Origin: an uncultured Lachnospiraceae bacterium
Lineage (GTDB): Bacteria > Bacillota > Clostridia > Lachnospirales > Lachnospiraceae
Assembly: GCA_947631755.1 (NCBI GenBank)
Contig: CANRMO010000120.1
Span: 1-7,430, forward strand
DNA length: 7,430 nucleotides
Direction of reading: 5' to 3'
Shown here: piece by piece, positions 1 to 6,556 of the stretch
How positions within the stretch are numbered: the stretch's first letter is position 1
How the letters are laid out: each line of letters opens with the position of its first letter
Translations under genes and position numbers: made by a program
The notes under the pieces: model-generated
What the model was told of the DNA's origin: nothing
The model's input: the letters and a program-made list of their open reading frames with translations, nothing else
The model's database searches: none

Positions 1-1
1 A

Positions 2-757
2 ACAGAAAAGACGGCTGCGATCATTCCCGTACATACATATGGCAATATATGCAATGTGGGAAAAATCGGGGAAATTGCTGATAAATATGGATTGAAAGTG
101 ATTTATGATGCAGCGCATGCTTTCGGTGAAACTTATAGAGGGAAAGGGATTGCCTGTTATGGGGATGTTTCGGTGTTCAGTTTCCATGCCACAAAAGTGT
201 TCCACACATTAGAGGGCGGGGCTGTCTGCTGCAGGGAAAAAAGCATATATGAAAAATTATATAATTTAAAGAACTTTGGAATACGCTCAGAAGAGCTCGT
301 TGTTTCCATCGGGGCGAATGCAAAGATGAACGAATTCCAGGCAGCTATGGGTCTGTGTAATTTAAAACACATGAATGGCGAGATACAAAAAAGAAAGATG
401 GCAGCAGACTGTTATACCCGGCATTTCGAGGGGGTGGATGGCATTACCCTGAGGACTATACAGGCAGATGTCAGGTCAAATTACGGTTATTTCCCTGTGT
501 TATTCGCGGACCGCAGAATGAGGGACCGTGTGTACACAGTACTGGCAGATGAGGGGATTCATGCCAGAAAGTATTTTTATCCCATAACGGCGGATCAGGC
601 ATGTTTTAAAAATAAGTACCGTGGGCTTGATCTGAAAAAGGCAAGGAATTTATCTGACAGAGTTCTTGTTTTGCCTCTCTATGCGGGGATTGGGGAAGAA
701 GAGATCCAGTGGGTCGCGGATACAGTCAAGGCTGTTTTGCAGAAAGACAGGGCTTGA
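2..757 (+). CDS. DegT/DnrJ/EryC1/StrS-family PLP sugar aminotransferase (5' end cut off by window)
   Basis: A PLP-dependent aminotransferase that would put an amino group on a nucleotide-linked keto sugar, in the cytoplasm, for glycan building. The frame is open from base 2 and the family pattern begins there (IIPVHTYGN), so the GTG at 56 is an internal codon and the true start lies left of the window. The visible 251 residues contain the YDAAHAFG motif (fragment residues 35-42), then GDVSVFSFHATKVF with the probable Schiff-base lysine at bases 194-196, then EGGA, the family pattern GANAKMNEFQAAMGL, and RKYFYPI near the C-terminus. Family members usually run about 360-380 residues, so roughly the first third is missing. 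The FSFHATK form is common in enzymes acting on dTDP-4-keto- or 3-keto-6-deoxy sugars, but the substrate cannot be fixed from this fragment. It ends 22 bases before the methyltransferase start, so the two are probably co-transcribed. The family is certain; the exact product is not. Confidence 0.93.
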   Translation, partial: TEKTAAIIPVHTYGNICNVGKIGEIADKYGLKVIYDAAHAFGETYRGKGIACYGDVSVFSFHATKVFHTLEGGAVCCREKSIYEKLYNLKNFGIRSEELVVSIGANAKMNEFQAAMGLCNLKHMNGEIQKRKMAADCYTRHFEGVDGITLRTIQADVRSNYGYFPVLFADRRMRDRVYTVLADEGIHARKYFYPITADQACFKNKYRGLDLKKARNLSDRVLVLPLYAGIGEEEIQWVADTVKAVLQKDRA

Positions 758-767
758 AAGTAAAAAA

Positions 768-774
768 AGGAGGG
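768..774 (+). promoter_or_regulatory. Ribosome binding site AGGAGGG for the methyltransferase gene
   Basis: AGGAGGG lies 5 bases before the ATG at 780, in the 22-base gap after the aminotransferase stop. It decides the start. The same frame stays open back to 666, but that extension lies wholly inside the aminotransferase gene and has no comparable site. Confidence 0.85.
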
Positions 775-779
775 ACAAT

Positions 780-1874
780 ATGATAAATAAGGAAGCCAGG
801 CGTATTCTTTCTAAGGCAAAACAGTATGGGAGACTGTTTAAAAATGAACTGGGGGCAGCCACATTTACGGCAAGGATGATCGAGGAGGGAAACAAGACAA
901 TTGTAGCTCTTATTGATATGATAAAAATGGTGGTTGCAGAACAGGTTTATGCTGTATACGACGGTTTTTTCTCTTCTTATGCAAAATTTCTGCAGAAATG
1001 TTCTGACATGGGATTTCTGGAAAAAAATATTGACTTGTATATCGCTTCACTGGATTTGTTCATAGAAAATATGACAGAACTGGAAAATTATTATGAGAAA
1101 ATGAGTAAAGTATGTGCCTGTTGCGGAAATGAGGTGTTTTATCTCCCTTTGTCCGAATATTACAATGAGCAAAAGAAGAAGTATCATGCAGTCTCCATGA
1201 AACCGGAAACGCTGAACAGGGAAGAGTATACATGTCCGTTTTGTGGCAGCAGTGACCGGGACAGGATGATTGTGTCATTTCTCAAAAAAAGAGGGCTGTC
1301 ATCGCGGACGGAATGCAGGAAGTGCCTTCACATTGCTCCAGCCTTTTCTGTACAAAAGTGGATGGAGGTATTCTGCCCATCTGTTGTTCAGGATACTACA
1401 GATATGTATATGGATGGTGTGACTTTTCACGCAGATATCCAGAATATGGATATGGTGGAGAATGAGACGTATGACATGATCATATGTTCCCATGTATTAG
1501 AACATGTCCGGGATGATGGGAAAGCCATGCGGGAGATGGGGAGAGTTTTAAAACCGGATGGGATTATTCTTTTTCTGGTTCCTGTTGACCTGGGCTTTGA
1601 TGGGATAGATGAGGAATGGGGATTATCAGAGGCAGAGAACTGGCAAAGATTTGGCCAGAATGACCATTGCAGGAGATATGGGAAAGAAGGATTGATACAG
1701 AGACTGAAAGAAAATGGTTTTCTGGTCAATGCTCTCGGGAAAGAATATTTTGGCGATGAGGTGTTTTTTAATGCGGGACTGACAGATACGAGTACATTGT
1801 ATGTACTTGCGAAACAAGATGTTAAAATAGAGGACTGTTGTGGACACAAGGAGAGTACCAGATGGCTGCGGTGA
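780..1874 (+). CDS. Class I SAM-dependent methyltransferase with zinc-ribbon-like cysteines
   Basis: A predicted cytoplasmic methyltransferase of 364 residues. Residues 1-110 are largely helical with no motif I recognise. Cysteine pairs C112/C115 and C152/C155 (VCACCG and TCPFCGSSDRDR) look like a split zinc ribbon. The Rossmann part follows at about 181-345: CLHIAPAF (182-189) sits where motif I should be, ADIQNMD (218-224) resembles the acidic region, and YDMIICSHVLEHVRDD (231-246) followed by GRVLKPDG (254-261) is the classic Methyltransf_11 pattern. The usual GxGxG of motif I is replaced by hIAPx, as seen in a set of methyltransferases I associate with surface polysaccharide and glycosyltransferase clusters. 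A further family-like stretch, FGQNDHCRRYG, is at 291-301. The target is unknown; a sugar hydroxyl or amine of the glycan is plausible from the neighbours. Its last 13 bases overlap the LicD gene, which suggests coupled translation. Confidence 0.88.
   Translation: MINKEARRILSKAKQYGRLFKNELGAATFTARMIEEGNKTIVALIDMIKMVVAEQVYAVYDGFFSSYAKFLQKCSDMGFLEKNIDLYIASLDLFIENMTELENYYEKMSKVCACCGNEVFYLPLSEYYNEQKKKYHAVSMKPETLNREEYTCPFCGSSDRDRMIVSFLKKRGLSSRTECRKCLHIAPAFSVQKWMEVFCPSVVQDTTDMYMDGVTFHADIQNMDMVENETYDMIICSHVLEHVRDDGKAMREMGRVLKPDGIILFLVPVDLGFDGIDEEWGLSEAENWQRFGQNDHCRRYGKEGLIQRLKENGFLVNALGKEYFGDEVFFNAGLTDTSTLYVLAKQDVKIEDCCGHKESTRWLR
1848..1853 (+). promoter_or_regulatory. Ribosome binding site AAGGAG for the LicD gene
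   Basis: AAGGAG sits 8 bases before the ATG at 1862, inside the end of the methyltransferase gene. It favours the ATG at 1862 over the in-frame TTG at 1838, which would place this site inside the LicD coding region. Confidence 0.75.
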
Positions 1875-2731
1875 AAGAGATAAGAGGAGAAGAATTTCGA
1901 AGGTTGCAATTGATTGAATTGGACATGGCTTTGGAGTTGGACCGGGTGTGCCGGAAAAATGATATAAAGTATTCTATTTATGCGGGGACTATGTTGGGGG
2001 CTGTCCGCCATAAAGGTTTTATTCCGTGGGACGATGATATAGATATTGCTATGCTGCGGGAGGATTATGAGAGATTTAAGGCTGTGGCAGATGAGCTGGA
2101 TCCGGGTATTTGTTTTTTCCAGGATCATGAAACAGACCCGGAGTACCGCTGGGGATACGCGAAACTACGGAGAACGGGAACAGAGTTTATCCGGGCTGGG
2201 CAGGAGCATATAAAATGCCAGACAGGAGTGTGTATTGATATCTTTCCGATGGATGATGTTCCCCGCCATGTGGCAGGACAGATGCTGCAGAATTTTCTTA
2301 GAAAGATTTTATGGTCTGGGGTGGGAAAATACAGTGACAGGAGTTTTTTTAAACGCTGCTGGTTTGGTCTTTTATCACATATCTGCCCGGATACTGTATT
2401 TAGATGGTGTAAGAAGATGGAGAGAAAGAGTAGAAATGATTCTGTGAACCGGATTCGGTGTCTTTTATTTCCGATTGTCGAAAAACAGTATGCGAAAAAT
2501 CCACTCCGCTCGCGTTATGGGATGCCCAAACAATGGTTTACGGATTTAGAAGAGTACGACTTTGAGGGTTACCGGCTGTTAGGGACAAAGGATTTTGAGG
2601 CCGCTTTGAAGTTTTACTACGGCGATTGGAGGACAGAGAAACCGGAGGAGCCACACTCATCGGTTTCTCATTATGATTTTAATGGATTGCATAAGGATTT
2701 AGGAGAGGACGGAGGAACTGAATCATGTTGA
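1862..2731 (+). CDS. LicD-family phosphotransferase (phosphocholine/phospho-ligand transfer to glycan)
   Basis: LicD proteins transfer a phospho-ligand, classically phosphocholine from CDP-choline, onto cell-surface sugars such as teichoic acid or lipooligosaccharide. This one has 289 residues, a normal size. The family hallmark is intact: AGTMLGAVRHKGFIPWDDDIDI at 41-62, including the acidic cluster D57-D58-D59 and D61. RWGYAKLRRTGTEF (96-109) and CIDIFPMDD (124-132) follow as expected. The C-terminal YYGDWRTEKPEE (252-263), followed by H270 and a final HKDLG, also fits family members. There is no signal peptide or clear membrane span, so it should act on the inner face of the membrane on a lipid-linked precursor. 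The start at 1862 is chosen by the AAGGAG site; the stop overlaps the next start by 7 bases. Adjacency to a LicC/LicA-type protein supports a phosphocholine or phosphoethanolamine donor. LicD-like proteins also transfer other phospho-groups, so the exact donor remains inferred. Confidence 0.93.
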   Translation: MAAVKEIRGEEFRRLQLIELDMALELDRVCRKNDIKYSIYAGTMLGAVRHKGFIPWDDDIDIAMLREDYERFKAVADELDPGICFFQDHETDPEYRWGYAKLRRTGTEFIRAGQEHIKCQTGVCIDIFPMDDVPRHVAGQMLQNFLRKILWSGVGKYSDRSFFKRCWFGLLSHICPDTVFRWCKKMERKSRNDSVNRIRCLLFPIVEKQYAKNPLRSRYGMPKQWFTDLEEYDFEGYRLLGTKDFEAALKFYYGDWRTEKPEEPHSSVSHYDFNGLHKDLGEDGGTESC

Positions 2732-4503
2732 CAAAAATGCAGTTTGATTTGTTATATGAGTCTTGGCGGGAAATGGATGGATACAGGGAGGGGGTATTCC
2801 GCCATAATATTGGTTCGTCGGGTGAGGAAGAGGAGAAGAGGGCAGAATTATTTGAAAAGGGGCTTTTGGATGCAAATGGGCGTATCACGGGCCAGGGCAG
2901 GAGAGCCATGGAGCCGTACCGAGTGGAAAATGCGATTATTCTGGCTGCTGGCTTTTCATCGAGATGTGCGCCGCTGTCATACGAAAAGCCCAAAGGATTG
3001 TTCAAGGTGAAGGGTGAAATATTGATTGAACGGCAGATACGGCAGTTGAGAGAGCGCGGGATCAGAGAAATTTATGTTGTTGTCGGTTATATGAAGGAAT
3101 TGTTTTTCTATCTGGAAGAAAAATTTGACGTGCACATCATAATCAATACAGAATATATTGACAGGAATAATCTGTCATCCCTCAATGCGGCAAAACAATA
3201 TTTTGGGAATAGTTTTATCTGTTATGCAGACAATTATATTCTCAACAATAGTTATGAAGAGTATGTATACGATTCTTATTTTGCGGCTATGTATTCCAAG
3301 GGCTATACGGATGAATACATAATTAAGACAGATAAAGAGGGAGTTATAACACAGTATTACCAGGGAGGGACAGATTCCTGGTATCAGATGGGGGAGATGT
3401 ATTTTACCCGTGAGACGGCATCCCGTTTTCTTGAGTTGATGGAGAGTGAGTATAACTATCCCAGTGTATATGATATGAAGCTGGATGATTTTTATATCCG
3501 GCATCTGTCAGAACTGAAAATATACATAAAGCCATGTCCTGACAATTCGGTCAGGGAATTTGACACTATTGCGGAGATTGAGGAATTTGACGATCATTTT
3601 TTTCAGAACATGGGTGGAAATATACTGTCAAATATTTACGGCTGCCTTGACTGCCGGGAGGATGAAGTCGGTGGAATCCAACAGCTGGTGGCGGGGCTGA
3701 CCAATGTTACATTTTGTTTTTTATGCCGGGGGAAGAAGTACATATACCGCCATCCTGGAATGGGAACAGATAAGATCATAGACAGGGAGAAGGAGGGGCG
3801 GGCCCAGGCAAAGGCGGAGGAGCTGGGGCTTGATCCGACACTTGTAAAGTATGATCTGGCTGCTGGGTGGAAGATATCCGAATTTTTCGAGAACATAGCG
3901 TTCGACTATGACAGCAGGGAGGATGAAAAAAAAGCGGTAGAGCTGATTCGCAGACTTCATGAAAAACCGCGAAAACTCGGCTGGAAATTGAATATGATGA
4001 AAAAGGCATCAGAATTTCAGAAACTGGTTGCCGTGGAATATTATGACGCATTCCGGGAATTTGAGGATCTGAGAAAACGGATGGAGAAATTGTTTAGCTG
4101 TGCGGAATCGGATGGATATGAGCTGGTAATGAGCCATAATGATGTTTCAGACAGCAATATCCTTCTCGGTAAAAATGAGGTGATACTGATTGACTGGGAG
4201 TATGCAGCGGACAATGATCCTGCGGCTGACATAGCCTCCTATATAGTTACCGGGAAACATTCACAGGAGGATTGTGAAAGAATACTCAGACTATATTTTG
4301 GCAGGCCGCTGAGTCAGAAAGAAAGGCGCCACTATTATGCATATGTAGCGATAGTCGGTTATTTTTGGTTTTCATGGGCCGTTTATATGGAAAGTACCGG
4401 CCGTGAAACGGGAGAATTGATGCATTTACTCTATCACTATGCGCTGCGGTATAGTACAGCCGCATTAGAAATGTATCAGGGAGGAGACGGAAATGCCGAA
4501 TGA
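2725..4503 (+). CDS. Fused LicC-like nucleotidyltransferase and LicA-like choline/ethanolamine kinase with winged-helix-like N-terminus
   Basis: A 592-residue protein combining two steps of the CDP-choline (or CDP-ethanolamine) route. Residues 1-67 resemble a weak winged-helix segment (LTKMQFDLL, then LFEKGLLDANGRITGQGRRAMEPYRV). Residues 68-290 are a sugar-phosphate/LicC-type nucleotidyltransferase: AIILAAGFSSR (70-80), EKPKGLFKVKGEILIERQ (87-104), the LicC-like EYIDRNNLSSLNAAK (143-157) and CYADNYI (166-172, likely metal-binding acid D169). Residues 310-590 are a choline-kinase/APH fold: GLTNVTF...YIYRHPG (324-345), the catalytic loop SHNDVSDSNILL (470-481, D473) and the metal motif LIDWEYAADNDPAADIAS (488-505, D490). 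GGAGG at 2711-2715 lies 9 bases before the ATG. The gene overlaps LicD by 7 bases and the permease by 11. Kinase plus cytidylyltransferase in one chain would turn imported choline or ethanolamine into the donor LicD uses. Choline, ethanolamine and another amine alcohol cannot be told apart by eye. Whether the N-terminal segment binds DNA is unknown. Confidence 0.92.
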   Translation: MLTKMQFDLLYESWREMDGYREGVFRHNIGSSGEEEEKRAELFEKGLLDANGRITGQGRRAMEPYRVENAIILAAGFSSRCAPLSYEKPKGLFKVKGEILIERQIRQLRERGIREIYVVVGYMKELFFYLEEKFDVHIIINTEYIDRNNLSSLNAAKQYFGNSFICYADNYILNNSYEEYVYDSYFAAMYSKGYTDEYIIKTDKEGVITQYYQGGTDSWYQMGEMYFTRETASRFLELMESEYNYPSVYDMKLDDFYIRHLSELKIYIKPCPDNSVREFDTIAEIEEFDDHFFQNMGGNILSNIYGCLDCREDEVGGIQQLVAGLTNVTFCFLCRGKKYIYRHPGMGTDKIIDREKEGRAQAKAEELGLDPTLVKYDLAAGWKISEFFENIAFDYDSREDEKKAVELIRRLHEKPRKLGWKLNMMKKASEFQKLVAVEYYDAFREFEDLRKRMEKLFSCAESDGYELVMSHNDVSDSNILLGKNEVILIDWEYAADNDPAADIASYIVTGKHSQEDCERILRLYFGRPLSQKERRHYYAYVAIVGYFWFSWAVYMESTGRETGELMHLLYHYALRYSTAALEMYQGGDGNAE

Positions 4504-5935
4504 AAAGACAAAGCTGAAAAGGGTATTGGGTTTTGCACCCACTTATGGCGCTGCGGTCGGCCTTGTTATTTCCGGATCAGGCATGTTTTCTGTTGCAAAT
4601 ATTGCCGGAACTACTGGTTATGCAACTTTTATATCTGTGTTTATCGCTCTCATACCGATGATGGCGGCAGCCTTTGCTTTTGGCGAACTGGCAGCTATGC
4701 TGCCGGGAGGGGGGATGATATCGGATTATACATTGCCGGCGCTGGGAAGATTTTGGGCCACTTTTGCCCTTTTGAGCGGCTACATGGTTCTCATTGCGAC
4801 AGATGGCGCGACTCAGTTTGTCATGGGAGGATTGTCCATTGAGGAGATGAGCGGGATCCCCCAGATTATTGTCACAGTGTCTTTGTTTCTCCTTCTCGTG
4901 GCGGTCAATATTATTAACGTGAATTTTTATGGAAAGATTGAGGCAACATTGACGATTGTTATGGTATTCGTATTTCTGGGATTTTCTATACTGGGCAATG
5001 CCGGAGCTGGTGAGGTGATGGGAGTTGCTGCACCAGTGAATGCGGAGCTTCCCCTTATGCCGGAAGGGGGGTGGCAGACTATATTTGGCGCAGTGGGAAC
5101 AGGGATATGGTTTTTTCTTGGATTTGAATTTGCCTGCCCCATGGCGGAGGAGAACAAAAAACCATATAAGAATATTCCTATAGCGTTGATTGCTGGGCTG
5201 TTTACTGTCTATGCCATAGATTGTCTCTTTGCCGTGGCGGCAGTGAAGTATACAGACATGGCAGAATTGAGAAATTCAGCTATTCCCCAGATTGTTGCGG
5301 CAAAGGCAGTGATGGGGAGGACTGGCCATGTTGTTGTGAGCCTGCTGACGATATTTGCCTCCTTTACAACAGCTAATGCCTATCTGGCCTCTCTGCCGCG
5401 CATGCTCTATGGCCTGGCAAGGGAAGGGCTTGTGCCGTCTTTTTTCAGCAAAATAAACCGCCGTTTTAGGACGCCGGTCCGCGGCATTGTATTTACAGCA
5501 TGCCTGATGTCTGGGCCAATCATATTTATTTCGATTAATGGGGTAGAGGTAGGGATTATGCAGGGGATGATTAATACAGCTTGTATCACATGGATGTTTT
5601 CTTATATTATCGCGATTGTGGACGTCCTGGTACTTAGGAAGAAATATCCGGATTATCCGCGGCTCTGGAAAGCTCCATTTGCCAGAATCACTATGCCGGT
5701 CGGAGTGCTTGGTATTGCCTTTGGCATTTATACATTGAGGGGTTATCTTGTGTACTCGCTGATTTGCATGGCTGTCATAGCACTATACTGTATAATCTGG
5801 TTCCGCTATAAGGGAATTTCCCTGACTGCAGTGCCGGATATTAAAGATATGGCTACAGATATCAGGGACAGATCAGAATATCTTGCAGTGTGGGATGAGG
5901 CAGTTGACGCATGGTGTAAAGAACATGTCAGTTGA
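4493..5935 (+). CDS. APC-superfamily permease (amino acid/amine transporter, about 12 membrane spans)
   Basis: A 480-residue integral membrane transporter. About twelve hydrophobic segments can be seen, at roughly 15-37, 42-68, 86-111, 122-142, 150-168, 194-214, 227-250, 278-300, 329-350, 355-381, 399-416 and 418-437. Family marks include the broken first helix GLVISGSGMFS (23-33), FGELAAMLPGGG (63-74), the loop FACPMAEENKKPYKNIP (213-229) and LPRMLYGLAREGLVPSFFSK (301-320) followed by RTPVRG. APC proteins usually import amino acids or amines by proton or sodium coupling. Here the position directly after the kinase/cytidylyltransferase gene, overlapping it by 11 bases, suggests it supplies choline, ethanolamine or a related amine, the role LicB fills in Haemophilus. 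LicB belongs to a different (DMT/EamA) family, so this would be a functional replacement. GAGGAG at 4481-4486 lies 6 bases before the ATG. The C-terminal 40 residues are a soluble tail. The family is sure; the substrate is inferred from context only. Confidence 0.92.
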   Translation: MPNEKTKLKRVLGFAPTYGAAVGLVISGSGMFSVANIAGTTGYATFISVFIALIPMMAAAFAFGELAAMLPGGGMISDYTLPALGRFWATFALLSGYMVLIATDGATQFVMGGLSIEEMSGIPQIIVTVSLFLLLVAVNIINVNFYGKIEATLTIVMVFVFLGFSILGNAGAGEVMGVAAPVNAELPLMPEGGWQTIFGAVGTGIWFFLGFEFACPMAEENKKPYKNIPIALIAGLFTVYAIDCLFAVAAVKYTDMAELRNSAIPQIVAAKAVMGRTGHVVVSLLTIFASFTTANAYLASLPRMLYGLAREGLVPSFFSKINRRFRTPVRGIVFTACLMSGPIIFISINGVEVGIMQGMINTACITWMFSYIIAIVDVLVLRKKYPDYPRLWKAPFARITMPVGVLGIAFGIYTLRGYLVYSLICMAVIALYCIIWFRYKGISLTAVPDIKDMATDIRDRSEYLAVWDEAVDAWCKEHVS

Positions 5936-6491
5936 TCGCAGGGTTTCGGATAAAATAAAGCAGCAGTTTTCTGTGATAATTGGAAATGAAAGCATCTGTA
6001 TGGTAGAACAGGAGGAAACAAGTCTGCTTGTCAGAGTAGAGGAGCATGAACCTCTGGATCTGGTGAGAGTAAACTATATATGCCGCAGCCATGTCTGGAG
6101 TAAAAATTATAACCCGGTGTATGAGTGCCGGGTGGAGGGAAACCGTATTAAGAGGCAGTCGGACTTTTGCATTGCATATAGATACTGCCATAAATCCAGC
6201 CTGTTTGTGGCGGAGGACGGGGAACATGAAATGGCGGTTCGGCTGTGTGAGAGAATGAATCATAATACACTGCTTTTACAGCGGATCAGGCGGACAGATT
6301 TAAATTGTCTCAGTATCCAAAAAAAGAAACATGATTATATTGAGTTGAAAATTTCGCCGTTTAGTGGCATGATCACCAGAATCCTCATACCGCCTGCGAC
6401 ATCTTATGTAAGACCGCATGAAGGAGAGATTGTTCAAATCTTTCAGATACTTCAGTTGATGATAACAGATATAAAGATATTGAATGGATGA
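5925..6491 (+). CDS. Unrecognised 188-residue soluble protein
   Basis: I do not recognise this protein. The ATG at 5925 overlaps the permease stop by 11 bases, the same geometry as the preceding junction, so translation by coupling is likely; no good ribosome binding site precedes it. Longer in-frame starts (TTG 5883, ATG 5895) also lack one and would lie deeper inside the permease gene. No signal peptide or membrane segment is evident. The protein is mixed strand/helix in character, with seven cysteines (25, 53, 68, 82, 88, 108, 128) that are not spaced as an obvious metal site, a basic patch RIRRTDLN (120-127) and QKKKHDY (132-138), and a hydrophobic C-terminus (EIVQIFQILQLMI, 168-180). Codon use matches the AT-leaning upstream genes. 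Its place between a transporter and a PEP mutase suggests a part in the same pathway, but I assign no function. Confidence 0.7.
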   Translation: MSVDRRVSDKIKQQFSVIIGNESICMVEQEETSLLVRVEEHEPLDLVRVNYICRSHVWSKNYNPVYECRVEGNRIKRQSDFCIAYRYCHKSSLFVAEDGEHEMAVRLCERMNHNTLLLQRIRRTDLNCLSIQKKKHDYIELKISPFSGMITRILIPPATSYVRPHEGEIVQIFQILQLMITDIKILNG

Positions 6492-6556
6492 ATAGAGGAT
6501 TGATATCAAAGAGTCTGTGGGCAGCGAAAAAGCTGTCTGGATGGAGGGGACGATGA
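6488..6556 (+). CDS. Possible 22-codon ORF linking the unknown gene to the PEP mutase gene
   Basis: An ATG at 6488 overlaps the previous stop as ATGA, and this frame ends with a TGA at 6554-6556 that overlaps the PEP mutase ATG (6553), again as ATGA. The predicted peptide, starting MNRGLISKSLW and ending WRGR, is strongly basic (three Lys, three Arg) with no acidic residue. It could be a coupling ORF that carries ribosomes across the 61-base gap, a degenerate gene remnant, or chance. No ribosome binding site stands out before 6488, and I recognise no homologue. The rest of the gap shows no hairpin or promoter that I can support. Confidence 0.2.
   Translation: MNRGLISKSLWAAKKLSGWRGR
6543..6549 (+). 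promoter_or_regulatory. Ribosome binding site GGAGGGG for the PEP mutase gene
   Basis: The purine run GGAGGGG ends 3 bases before the ATG at 6553; the GGAGG core (6543-6547) is 5 bases away. It supports that start for a gene that runs off the window and whose reading frame has no other upstream start. Confidence 0.7.

Noticed and set aside
666..779. Upstream in-frame extension of the methyltransferase
   Set aside because: It lies inside the aminotransferase coding region, and the strong AGGAGGG site points to the ATG at 780.
1838..1861. TTG start for the LicD protein eight codons earlier
   Set aside because: The AAGGAG site would then be inside the gene; the ATG at 1862 has ideal spacing to it.
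1427..2128. A 233-codon open frame on the minus strand across the methyltransferase/LicD junction
   Set aside because: Both + strand genes carry clear family motifs over this stretch. The minus translation is low-complexity in Ser, Ile, Pro and His with no domain.
2235..2447. A 70-codon + strand frame inside the LicD gene
   Set aside because: Out-of-frame shadow of the LicD coding sequence with no motif or ribosome binding site.
6492..6552. Promoter, terminator or riboswitch in the largest gap of the window
   Set aside because: The gap is only 61 bases; I found no convincing -35/-10 pair, no stable GC-rich hairpin followed by a T run, and no riboswitch-like structure.
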